Shown here: positions 23,311 through 33,247 of the stretch, piece after piece
Layout: each line of letters begins with the position of its first letter
Numbering within the stretch: the first letter of the stretch is position 1
Origin: Siphonodentalium dalli
Taxonomy: Eukaryota > Mollusca > Scaphopoda > Gadilida > Siphonodentaliidae
Direction: 5' to 3'
Assembly (NCBI GenBank): GCA_032622095.1
Contig: CP136065.1
Span: 244,341,474-244,405,473, forward strand
Length of the DNA: 64,000 bases
Notes under the pieces: generated by a model
Told to the model about the DNA's origin: nothing
The model's input: the letters and a program-made list of their open reading frames with translations, nothing else
Database searches by the model: none
Translations under genes and position numbers: made by a program

Positions 23311-23970
23311 AACAAGCCGATTTTTCACTAATATCTTCTGGATCAGTTTCTGCTGCTGTTTGGAACTAGTGGATAATTGTGCCTATTTTGTGTTGTTCAT
23401 TGGAGTAATAAAATATGGCATTCTTTGTGTTCCAGCCTCTTTCTCTTATATGTCTACAGAACGCGGTATAAACTTCCATTAAACATTGCCATTGGGATTC
23501 TAGTCATATATCAATGTGATATGAGTGAGGCATACCGTTACCTATGAATATCACCCCTCAATGAGACAAAACTGATCACTTGGGCTCGAAGTAGTCGTCA
23601 CAATGGCCGCCATTTCCTCCCAATTAATAAAAACTATATATGCACTGTTGTATCTGTTCATCTGTCTTTCCTCTTCTTAAACTTTCTGAACACCCCTAAA
23701 GGTAATATTACTATTTCGGGCCAGTGTGAGAGTTGGGAAATGGTGGTTGTGTTTACACGACTTAACTGATTCTACAAAATGGATTTTCCCATTCAGTTAA
23801 GAAAGTATATTTATAGTAATTTCCATCCCGAAGTAGGTACTTTGCTGTACCGACTCGAATATTTGACAGCACAGAGAATACTTGTATATCACATAAAATA
23901 ATATAAATAGATATAAAACATTGATCATTGAAGCGCATCTGCCAGTTTAAAGATCATATGGTTAGATTTA
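23310..23970. other. No supported gene (23.3-24.0 kb)
   Basis: Only short unrecognised frames. No tandem repeat was noted. Confidence 0.4.
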
Positions 23971-23974
23971 GTAA

Positions 23975-24195
23975 ATCCTGCAGTTTTCTTCCGATTGTTT
24001 TACGGCATTCAAACTGTCGTCCGCGAATAATCCACGCTGCGACTGAAGTCCTTCAACAACAGAAACACCAATGGTCCTAGTAAAGTCTCCTTATGAACGC
24101 CAGACATAACTGACCATACCGCTGGTTCCTCGCCGTCCACACAAATATTCTGCCCCATGTTCGTCGGTCATGATTGAATCCATCTTAAAACGTGT
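23975..24195 (-). pseudogene. LINE (non-LTR) reverse transcriptase fragment
   Basis: The minus strand reads VLRWIQS, stop, PTNMGQNICVDGEEPAVWSV, then MSGVHKETLLGPLVFLLLKD, and after a frameshift LFADDSLNAVKQSEENCR. These align with family landmarks: W-I-x-S-F-L-T-N-R, V-x-S-G-V-P-Q-G-x-x-L-G-P-L-L-F, and the catalytic F-A-D-D box. One internal stop and one frameshift show that it is dead. Only about 70 residues remain. The TIR element at 24206 lies next to the upstream side and may have split it. Confidence 0.75.
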
Positions 24196-24205
24196 TCCCT
24201 TAAGC

Positions 24206-24933
24206 CCGCCGCACACGATGCGATATTTGTTACACGATATTTGTCGCAAACCCTTGCGACGTAAGATCTGTGTGCGCACACGGTACGATTTTAGTCGTAC
24301 GACTTCTGTTTTATCACTTACGATAGACTATACCGCACACGATACGATCGGATCGTACGATCTGGTACTTTCTCGTGAATGCAATGGGTTACCGTATTAT
24401 TAACGTGGTATATATGATATAGGTATGGGTCTATATTTGTATTTATCGCATATATTAAATACTAATTTCCAATAAATATTACAATTACAAGTGTTTGTAG
24501 TTCTATAGACTAGTAGGCCTTATACCTGATTTAATTCGCCACACAAGTTTACAATCAGATATTATTTTGACACCAATTTGCCGGTGTCCAGTCCATGCGC
24601 CTGTTTCAATTGTAGTTGTATATTCTAGAGGCATGAATGTATTCCGCCGTCCAAAATATCCCGCTACTCTGACTTTGAAGGACACTGTATGGACGCCATG
24701 TTGTTGTGAAAGAAAACATGTGATCGCCGTGTGATCAGACTAATAGTTGAATTTGATTGGCTACTTCAAATAAATCGTACGACTCGATCGTAGAAAATCA
24801 AAATTATTTGATTCCTTGAGGGGCAGATCTTGCAACAAAATGTCGTACAATTTTCCACCGCACACGCTGCGATTTCACCCGTAACCGGTGCCCGATATTT
24901 ATCGTACGATATATATCGCATCGTGTGCGGCGG
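24206..24933. mobile_element. Non-autonomous DNA transposon with CCGCCGCACACGATGCG ends
   Basis: The left end is CCCGCCGCACACGATGCGAT and the right end is the complement ATCGCATCGTGTGCGGCGGA. Subterminal GTCGTACGAC and ATCGTACGAT motifs recur inside. CTTA occurs just outside both ends (24199-24202 and 24935-24938) and could be a target duplication; TAA/TTA is an alternative. No transposase was seen. The superfamily is not fixed. Confidence 0.7.
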
Positions 24934-25346
24934 ACTTATCGCGTAATGGGATCTTGATCCCCCATACTTGTTGCTTGTGCGGCGATCGCCTCGCACAAAA
25001 CTTCATGCCAGGGTGAATGCTAAAGCTTATATTTGTGTTAAATTGATTGCAATATGTAAGATCCATACCGGTGATATAGTTCCCAATATTCTTATTTTAT
25101 AAACTGGCATTTGGGGCTTAACGGTTATATGTTTGAAACTGACCGTCAAGTCAATAAAAACGATAAGGTGAATCTTCGCTCGATACCAAAACAAACAAAA
25201 TACCAAGACGTATGGCACGAGGGACGTGCGTTTATTTTGGTTTGAGATATGAACCGGCACTCGTACTTGTAGTTGTAACTAATTGACCAGAGTTGTACTA
25301 CATAAGTGTTTATATTATATTGCATAATTTTATGAGCTAATATTAA

Positions 25347-25735
25347 CCCTTTCATGGCGGGAACCTCCTGAATTGCTGCGGAAACCCTGTACCAATGCAT
25401 TCTCTTATATAGGCGAGTCGACTAATGGTCGCCTCGCATATATAAGAGAACGCATTGGCCTTACAAATTTTATTTTATTTTTTATAATTGTTAAAGTATG
25501 TAAGAAAAAATGAATAAATGATAAAAAATTGTTAAATAATGTAAGAAATAATGATAACAAATTATAAAAAAAATTGTTAAAGAGTGTAAGATAAAATAAT
25601 AAAAAATATATATAATACAATTGTTATAGAATGTAAGAAAAAAATAATAAAATGATAAAAGAAATGTTAAAGAATGCAAGAAAAAAATTATAAAATTGTT
25701 GAAGAATAAAAGAAGATTTATAAATAATGATAAAA
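25347..25735. mobile_element. piggyBac-type TTAA element, left end only
   Basis: TTAA at 25343-25346 is followed by CCCTTTCATGGCGGGAACCT and then an inverted pair: CATTCTCTTATATAGGCGAG against CTCGCATATATAAGAGAACG. Beyond it is AT-rich TGTAAGAAAAAATGATAAAA-like sequence as in the complete copies. The right end is missing. AGAGTTGTACTACATAAG occurs on both sides (25288-25305 and 25736-25753), which suggests that a deletion or recombination removed the end. Confidence 0.65.
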
Positions 25736-25769
25736 AGAGTTGTACTACATAAGGGTGGATACACACGTG

Positions 25770-26600
25770 CATGTAATTTTTGTATGTAAAATACATGTAT
25801 TACATGTATTTTACATGGCCACACCAATAAGTGACAACATTAATCGCCTGCGCGCGAGAGGTTCATTGTTAACAGGCCAGACAAGTGAGTAGTGATAAGC
25901 GAAGTCAAACTGGCTGCTATCAGGACATTTAAGGCCAGTCCAAAATATGTCTTATCTTACGGATGCGGAAATTAGTCAAGTATGTGTGATATCTGGCATT
26001 TTATTAATGCACGAACACCAGAAGCGACAGGTCTGGCATATACATGCTTGATATAGAACATGTTCGACCACAATGCTTGTTTGGTGTGAGGTCTCGTAAG
26101 CTTCAAACCACTAAGGGACTTAGTTGAATGTATCGGTCGGAATAATCTGGGCAAGAAGGTACAAATAATATATTATGTTTTACTTAAATAGCTCAGAGTT
26201 AGCCACCCCCGCCTGGTAGCTTTCGGGATCATATATAGCCCCAAGTCGGGGATCATATATAGCCCCAAGTTGGGGAAATCCTGACCCACCACTGCTATAA
26301 ATATCAAGAGAGGACTGGTAATTATTTAGATAGAACGTCCACCATATGGGTTATCCCACAAACAATTATTTTAAGTGACCTGGCGACTCGGTCCAAGATA
26401 GCGGCTTCTTTACATTCCGACTTAGTGGGAAATAGAACTCAGTGCAGTCAGCACGTCGGCAATGATTGGGTTGTCAGTGGACAAATATTACATTGTCTGT
26501 ATGATCCATGTAAAACGCCAAATATACGATAATTACAGAGTTTACATGCATGTATGTAACCACCCTAACTGTCTATATCGAAACGTGTAAATCAGATATT
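25770..26600. other. No gene; two short tandem units
   Basis: Intron-like sequence before the last exon of locus A. It has a two-copy repeat at 26228-26270 (GGGATCATATATAGCCCCAA) and a palindrome of ACATGTATTTTACATG type near 25790-25817. Confidence 0.4.
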
Positions 26601-26627
26601 CACATGTGCGTTTTGTCTATTATACAG

Positions 26628-26887
26628 GTGACTCGCTACTCAACGTGAAAATTCCTGCAAACGGATCCAAATTCAGCACATACGACCTCGACACTGTCGG
26701 TAATTGTGCCAAAGCCTTTAGTGGAGCGTGGTTGTACTCCAACTGCCTCTCAAGCAACCTCAATGGTGTGTACCTTCGTGGCAACACAACCATCTACGCT
26801 AAAGGGGTGGTGTGGTCGACATGGCATGGATATAGGTATTCCTATAAGAAAACAGAAATGAAAATGAGGCCATGTGCAGCACCATGA
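26628..26887 (+). CDS. Fibrinogen-related domain, terminal exon (locus A), intact
   Basis: Acceptor TATTATACAG is followed by phase-1 sequence. It encodes GDSLLNVKIPANGSKFSTYD, LDTVGNCAKAFSGAWLYSNC, LSSNLNGVYLRGNTTIYAKG, VVWSTWHGYRYSYKKTEMK, then MRPCAAP and a stop. These are the C-terminal FReD landmarks: C...GxWxxxC...NLNGxY...GVxWxxWxGxxYSxKxTEMKxRP. The calcium-binding loop, DQDNDAHDNKHC in locus B, is shortened here to DLDTVGNC, so calcium binding is doubtful. Exons of the same orientation at 7002 and 12165 are broken. Either this is the surviving end of that pseudogene or it is used by another transcript. A piggyBac-type element sits 46 bases past the stop, in what would be the 3' UTR. 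Confidence 0.85.
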
Positions 26888-26936
26888 CAACAATCAGGAA
26901 TTTATTCAAAAGACACCTAGCAATATTTTGGTTTAA

Positions 26937-27413
26937 CCCTTTCGTGACGGAGGTGCGCTGGCGCAACATTAAAGACCATGTGCCAATGCATTCTCTTGTA
27001 TATGCGAGTCAACCATCGCATATAAGAGAAGGCATTTGTTTTGTTTTTTTTATAATTTTTCATATATCATTTAAAAAAAATTATCGTATTTTTCTTACAT
27101 TCTTTAACAAATTTTATCATTTTTTTTATCATTTTTTCTTACATTGTAGAACAATTTTTGTCATTTTTTTTCTTACATTATTTAACCATTTTTATCATTT
27201 GTTATTATTATTTCTTACATTCTTTTACAATTGTTCATAATTATTTTAATGTTTTGTTACATTCTTTAGCAATTATAAAAATTAACATAAAATTTGTTAG
27301 GCCAATGCATTCTCTTATATATTCTAGGCGACCTATAGTTGACTCGCATATATGATACAATGCATTGGCACAGGGTTTTCGCAAATATTCAGGAAGCTCC
27401 CTCCATGAAAGGG
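26937..27413. mobile_element. piggyBac-type MITE, complete, TTAA-flanked
   Basis: TTAA|CCCTTTCGTGACGGAG on the left and CTCCATGAAAGGG|TTAA on the right. Inside are GCCAATGCATTCTCTTGTAT and its partner, plus TTTTTATCATTTTTTCTTAC stretches. At 477 bp it has no transposase. CCC...GGG ends on TTAA targets are the piggyBac signature. Confidence 0.8.
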
Positions 27414-27417
27414 TTAA

Positions 27418-27904
27418 CATTTGTGTGTGGTGTAATGAAACTGCAGTCTTGTGGATATGATCTTTAGTATTATCTTTGTATCAAGTGCAGTTGCATGGTG
27501 ATCGAAAAATGATTGATTACTTTAATAAATAATGTTAACGAGTTCGGTAGGCCATTTTCTGGGTAGGCACCGTGCAAAACGGTCGGCTAATCTGCCTGAG
27601 ATTATTCTATAGATCTAGTCTCTACCTCATTCCGATCACCCAGTACGACCTACATGTATACTTAACAGTTTGGTAGAGTACATGCATTTTGGTATCATGC
27701 AATGTAGTTGTTACAGTTACTGCTAGTATAGAGAATAGATTATTATGGAATATGTGGATGTATATATGTAATATCTGACAACTGATTGTGTTTAGTAGGC
27801 CTGCAAAAATATATTAAATAACAAGAATAACATTGTCACTTAGAATGACCTTCGTTATTGTTTCTTCGCATAGACGGATTATAGCTAACAATTTTTTTTC
27901 GCTT
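27418..27904. other. No gene between the two TTAA elements
   Basis: Short unrecognised frames only. Confidence 0.4.
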
Positions 27905-27908
27905 TTAA

Positions 27909-28460
27909 CCCTTTCATGACTGGAGCTTCCTAAATTGTTGCGAAAACCCTATGCCAATGCATTATCTTATATATGCGAGTCGACTATAGTTCGCATCGCA
28001 CTTATAAGAGAATGCATTGACCTAACAAATTTTATATTATGTTTTATAATTGATAAAAAATGGAAAGAAAAATGGAAAGAAATGATAAAAAAAAATATGT
28101 TAAAGAATGTAACAAATAATAAAACAAAATGATCAAAAATTCTTTAGAATGTAAGAAAAAATGTAACAGAAAATGATAAATTTGCTAATATAAGAAAACA
28201 ATTATAAGAATTGTTATAGAATGTAAGAAAAAATGATATGAATTGATAAAAATTCTTAAAGAATATTACAAAAAATTAAAAAAAATGATTTTAAAAAATG
28301 GTAAAAAATGTTAAAGAAGGTAAGAAAAATTGACAAAAAGTTGTTAGGCCAGTATTCTCTTATATATGCGATGCGACTTATGGTCGACTCGCATATATAA
28401 GATAATGCTCTGGCACAGTGTATTTAATGCTGCACCAGCGCAACTCCCGTCATGAAAGCG
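27909..28460. mobile_element. piggyBac-type MITE, second complete copy
   Basis: TTAA|CCCTTTCATGACTGGAGC and CCCGTCATGAAAGCG|TTAA. The internal ATTATCTTATATATGCGAGT and CTCGCATATATAAGATAATG form a long stem potential near each end. The AT-rich centre is on the opposite strand relative to 26937-27413, so the two copies are inverted with respect to each other. Confidence 0.8.
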
Positions 28461-28498
28461 TTAACGACTCGGAGGTTGTGTATTTGAAAAGATATTAA

Positions 28499-28851
28499 TC
28501 TAAATTATGTATGGGGAAAGTGTCCAGTAAATAGTGGCTCATTGTTTAAGTGTCCAGTAAATAGTGGCACATTGTTTAAATTATGTATAGAGAATGTTTC
28601 CAGTAAATAGTGGCACATTGTTTAAATTATGTATAGAGAATGTTTCCAGTAAATAGTGGCACATTGTTTAAATTATGTATAGAGAATGTTTCCAGTAAAT
28701 AGTGGCACATTGTTTAAATTATGTATAGAGAATGTTTCCAGTAAATAGTGGCACATTGTTTAAATTATGTATAGAGAATGTTTCCAGTAAATAGTGGCTC
28801 ATTGTTTAAATTATGTATAGAGAATGTTTCCAGTAAATAGTGGCATATTGT
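28499..28851. repeat. 46-bp minisatellite, about 7.5 copies
   Basis: The unit is TTTAAATTATGTATAGAGAA then TGTTTCCAGTAAATAGTGGC then ACATTG. The inner copies are almost identical. The left edge has a shortened variant. Confidence 0.92.
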
Positions 28852-28959
28852 TATGAAATGATTCCTCAACTGTTTGCAACATTACCGCGGCATGCAATCG
28901 CCACTTTTCAGCTAGATTTATATTGGATCAGTCGTTCAAGCTATATCCGACCAAGACCC

Positions 28960-29147
28960 GGAATAGTAAGTGATCGTATACATAACTCTGTGTGGGCTAA
29001 TGTTTCGCATCTCAGAGTTATTGGAATAGTTAGTGACCGTATACATAACTCTTTAATGGCTAATGTTTCGCATCTCAGAGTGGTCGGAATAGTTATTGAC
29101 CGTATACATAACTCTGTATGGGCTAATGTTTCGCATCTCAGAGTTAT
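28960..29147. repeat. 63-bp tandem repeat, three copies, open in frame
   Basis: GGAATAG starts at 28960, 29023 and 29086. The unit continues GTGACCGTATACATAACTCT and GGGCTAATGTTTCGCATCTC. Because 63 is a multiple of three, both strands stay open: a 111-codon plus-strand frame (28840-29175) contains three copies of a 21-residue repeat with DRIHNSVWANVSHLRV. There are no splice sites or known domain, so coding is doubtful. Confidence 0.75.
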
Positions 29148-29368
29148 CAAATACCCTGAAGATGTCCATTTCTAAAGCTCTACATTACTGAATATTAATG
29201 GTATACTTATACTGTATTTTTATTACATTTTACATTTATATATTTACCTGTATTTATAATGTCAAATGAGGATGTTTTGCCAATTAAACTTACTTTCTAC
29301 AATCTCTTTTCGTCCCACATCGAACCTCTGGTTGATTCTCCTAACTGTAATGTGGTTGAGATTTGCTA

Positions 29369-29710
29369 TAATACAATATAGGAGACATCACTAAACCGTG
29401 TTTGGTTAATACAATATAGGAGACATCACTAAACCGTGTTTGGTTAATACAATATAGGAGACATCACTAAACCGTGTTTGGTTAATACAATATAGGAGAC
29501 ATCACTAAACCGTGTTTGGTTAATACAATATAGGAGACATCACTAAACCGTGTTTGGTTAATACAATATAGGAGAAATCACTAAACCGTGTTTGGTTAAT
29601 ACAATATAGGAGACATCACTAAACCGTGTTTGGTTAATACAATATAGGAGACATCACTAAACCGTGTTTGGTTAATACAATATAGGAGACATCACTAAAC
29701 CGTGTTTGGT
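29369..29710. repeat. 38-bp minisatellite, nine copies
   Basis: The unit is TAATACAATATAGGAGACAT then CACTAAACCGTGTTTGGT. Length is exactly 9 x 38 with a single substitution seen (GAGAAATC in copy 6), so it is very homogeneous. Confidence 0.95.
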
Positions 29711-30010
29711 TCTTCACGGCGAATAAACAACGTTACAGTGAAAGTGAGAAATTCTGATAAAGAATTCCGAAAATTGTCTACCTATTTTGCGTCATTTATT
29801 ATTTTTTCATGCCATGTTTTTTGTATTTGTTTTAATTTGAATCACTAGCTTTTGATATCGCAATGGCATCCGATGACAACAGAATTCAAATCTATACTGA
29901 ATTTGATTTGGGCACACAGTTTAAAATGGGTTCAACGAGAGTAATGTTGTCGCTAGGTAGATATCTCCCTTGTGCCATAACAATCCATCAGTATAAAATA
30001 CTTCCGCAGT

Positions 30011-30364
30011 AATAACATCATGAGCTAATATTGACACAGCTACCTTATATATGACAGTCGAGAGAGCGTTAATGTTATCATGAGCTAATATTAACACAGC
30101 TACCTTATATGTCAATCGAGAGAGCGTTAATAACACCATGAGCTAATACTAACACAGCTACCTTATATATCAGTCGAGAGAGCGTTAATAACACCATGAG
30201 CTAATATTAACACAGCTACCTTATATATCAGTCGAGAGAGCGTTAATAACACCATGAGCTAATATTAACACAGCTACCTTATATATCAGTCGAGAGAGCG
30301 TTAATAACACCATGAGCTAATATTAACACAGCTACCTTATATATCAGTCGAGAGAGCGTTAATA
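30011..30364. repeat. 58-bp minisatellite, about six copies
   Basis: The unit is AATAACACCATGAGCTAATA then TTAACACAGCTACCTTATAT then ATCAGTCGAGAGAGCGTT. A last partial unit, AATAACATCATGAGCTAATA, resumes at 32163 after the 30365-32162 insertion. Confidence 0.92.
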
Positions 30365-32162
30365 GGTTACACTGGTGTAAATAAGGTTCCGAGTGACATC
30401 TAGCGGATGCGGGAGGACCATATAGGAGAGAATAAAATAGACACTGGGCCCTGATTGGTCAATAGCCTTGTGTGCTTTTCACATAAAAAAATCATCACAC
30501 CTCTTCCCTATGATTTCCCATAGGTAAAATAACCATTGGCACAGGAATTAACCCTTTGTAGTGAAGTTTTTTGGTGTGGTCTAAAATATGACTGTATTTT
30601 TTTATGCGGTTCTGACACTAGTTACGAAAACATAAGATTTAAAGGCGAATTCCCTGCTAGACAGACATGATTTTTTTGTGTAAAAAGTTTCCCAAAATGT
30701 CAATTTTTCAGATTTAAAGAAAATTTTGGACCCAACATTTATATTGCCAACACTATACGCTAAAACGTTAGCACTGAGGCCTATGGAAAACATTTACACC
30801 AGTGTAACCTAAAGGGAAAAAATAGCTTTTTATCATTTTTGATTCCTGGGAGTCACTTTAAAGCATTTTAATTCATTTTACAGAGCCTGGTCTTTCAGTC
30901 CAATGAATATCTCATGCTTGATGTGGCTATTCTTGCTGCTGATGCCTTCTTTCACTTACATCAGCCAAAAAAATAGTAAGATTTTTCATAAAACATGCCA
31001 ATTTTTTAAGGTATTTTCAAAAAAATTCAAGGTGGTAATAGTCACATGATAATGCAAATGACCCATAACATGGGCATGTCAACGACGCATATATCAATTG
31101 TTATAAGAACCTAATTTAACAAGTATTTTGGAATTTATAGCCAGTGATATACAGATATATATCATAAAAGTGTGTCATTTCCACTGGTGGGCATGGTCAT
31201 TTGAAGGTTAATAGCACTAAAACTTGGACACATTTAAGAAAATGCTTTAGCAATTAAAAGAGAGCATATCTTTATTCAACTAATTCAATATACACCCACA
31301 TCCAGTTATCTTGGATAACCCTTGCAGACCTGAAAATGTCATATTTTATTCTTCAATGTGCTGATAAAGTCATGCGCTTGATGCTCAGCTGATCAGATCT
31401 GGACTCAATGACCTCACATCACCAGAAGTTCTCTCATGGAAAGAGTATTGAACAGTCTTCCATAGCTGATCCAAGTTTGCAACACCAGACCCCTAAAACT
31501 GAGTGAAAATGGGGCCTGAACATGACTGGTGGTGGAAAATTGTGCTTTTTTGAGGAATAATTTGTTAAAGGTGGTGGGGTTAAATTGTGTGTGATCAATA
31601 AAGAACCACAGAAGTGATATTGTTTTTGAACACATTATTTCCATTTATGGGCAATTCTGAAGAAATGTAGGGAGTTACAATTATTCCGCGAAAAAGCGGG
31701 CTATCGCTTTAGGTTACACTGGTGTAAATAAGGTTCCGAGTGACATCTAGCGGATGCGGGAGGAATATATAGGAGAGAATAAAATAGACACTGGGCCCTG
31801 ATTGGTCAATAGCCTTGTGTGCTTTTCACATAAAAAAATCATCACACCTCTTCCCTATGATTTCCCATAGGTAAAATAACCATTGGCACAGGAATTAACC
31901 CTTTGTAGTGAAGTTTGAATTTTTTGGTGTGGTCTAAAATATGACTGTATTTTTTTATGCGGTTCTGACACTAGTTACGAAAACATAAGATTTAAAGGCG
32001 AATTCCCTGCTAAACAGACATGATTTTTTTGTGTAAAAAGTTTCCCAAAATGTCAATTTTTCAGATTTAAAGAAAATTTTGGACCCAACATTTATATTGC
32101 CAACACTATACGCTAAAACGTTAGCACTGAGGCCTATGGAAAACATTTACACCAGTGTAACC
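30365..32162. mobile_element. Composite element: two direct 445/451-bp copies around a 0.9-kb core
   Basis: Copies at 30365-30809 and 31712-32162 are in the same orientation. Each starts GGTTACACTGGTGTAAAT and ends with its inverted complement ATTTACACCAGTGTAACC. The copies differ by a 6-base indel (TGAATT) and a few substitutions. The whole 1.8-kb unit interrupts the 58-bp minisatellite, with AATA duplicated at 30361-30364 and 32163-32166. It therefore behaved as one insertion. The core (30810-31711) holds only a 76-codon unrecognised frame. The layout resembles an LTR element without TG/CA ends, or two MITEs mobilising the DNA between them. Confidence 0.75.
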
Positions 32163-32339
32163 AATAACATCATGAGCTAATATTAACACCATGACCGATT
32201 ATGTTTAAAGCTCTAATAAGTAAGTGATTTCACTGGGATAGAGTAACATGCTCAAGTGTCTTTTGCCTCCCATTGCCGACACTGTATATAAAATTTTCGG
32301 AAAAGGAATTAGTATGCAATTTCACCACTCATCGAGAAC

Positions 32340-32795
32340 TACTAGGAGATGTGAAGTCCGGTTGACCAGTGATTTTCCTTCGCCAATTGTAAAACGGTGA
32401 TCGCCTCGGACATAACAAGAAGTTTACCTTTATCATCAGGAAATATATATAAACTGTCACAAAATTCGCACTCCTAACCGCGCCTACTGTGTTTTTCGTT
32501 GAAGCTAGTGTATCTGCTATAGAAGCCGCATTCATGTAGTCTCAACAATGTCTGACAATCGAACTAATTTTTCTACTCGAAGACATGCGAATAAGTCGTC
32601 ACGAACAAAGGAAAACATTCGCGAATATGCTCTCTTCTCGGCGTCATCATAATGATCCACGATCGGTTCCTGTAGTGTCTCTCTTGTCGAAGATGTCCCA
32701 ACAACTTCAGTGTACTTCTTATAACAGCTCCGGTGGTACCACGCTTCGGTTGCCACTAGGTCACGTGTTACTATAGGCATGATATGTTCGTCCAT
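32340..32795 (-). pseudogene. Fragment of an uncharacterised multicopy Cys/His protein family
   Basis: The minus-strand frame starting at 32795 reads VTRDLVATEAWYHRSCYKKY, then DDAEKRAYSRMFSFVRDDLF. After a gap or frameshift, CEFCDSLYIFPDDKGKLLVM is readable near 32390-32470. From memory, proteins with AExxYHxxCYxxYT, AExxAFxxxxxFIRxxLF and SLxIFPDDKGKLLV recur in many cnidarian and mollusc genomes and seem to spread with repeats; I know no function. The frame shift and small size mark this as a relic. Confidence 0.55.
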
Positions 32796-33032
32796 TGTAG
32801 TTATTTCTGCTTCTCTCCGTTTTTATCCGCCCTCAGATCGACACACTTAACCAATCCGTCCCTGATTCTTGATTCTGTCAGGTATTTCACCCATTGCAGA
32901 TTATTCCACTGGAAATGCACTCCATATTGTACACTCTGCCATTTGATAAAACTGTTTTCCGATTTGGTATATTCCGCTTGGATACCGAGTCAACTTCTAT
33001 TGAAATTTGACAACAAAGAAACTGAAACCTAA

Positions 33033-33146
33033 GCAGAATGAGGTCCCAAGAGGGTGAGTTTGGTGATGCTATCCCGCTGTGCGGAATCGCGTCACTAAAT
33101 TCACTCTCTGGGGACCCCATTCTCCAATTGACAGGCACACTATAAT
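33033..33146. mobile_element. Foldback/MITE relic with GCAGAATGAGGTCCC arms
   Basis: GCAGAATGAGGTCCCAAGAG and the complementary ACTCTCTGGGGACCCCATTC form two facing arms of about 45 bases. TTGACAGGCACACTATAATC follows. The same arms and tail are found at 46088-46242, where the element is complete. Confidence 0.65.
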
Positions 33147-33247
33147 CAGGTTTTGTTTAAAGTATACTTTGTTAACGTGTAATGGAGAAAAAATGAGTTA
33201 GCAAATTGTTAATGACAAGAATAACAATCATTCGGATCCGGTGCACC

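Noticed and set aside
25405..25827. Phe/Leu-rich minus-strand frames that look like membrane proteins
   Set aside because: They come from the A/T-rich centre of the TTAA elements (TTCTTACATT repeats).
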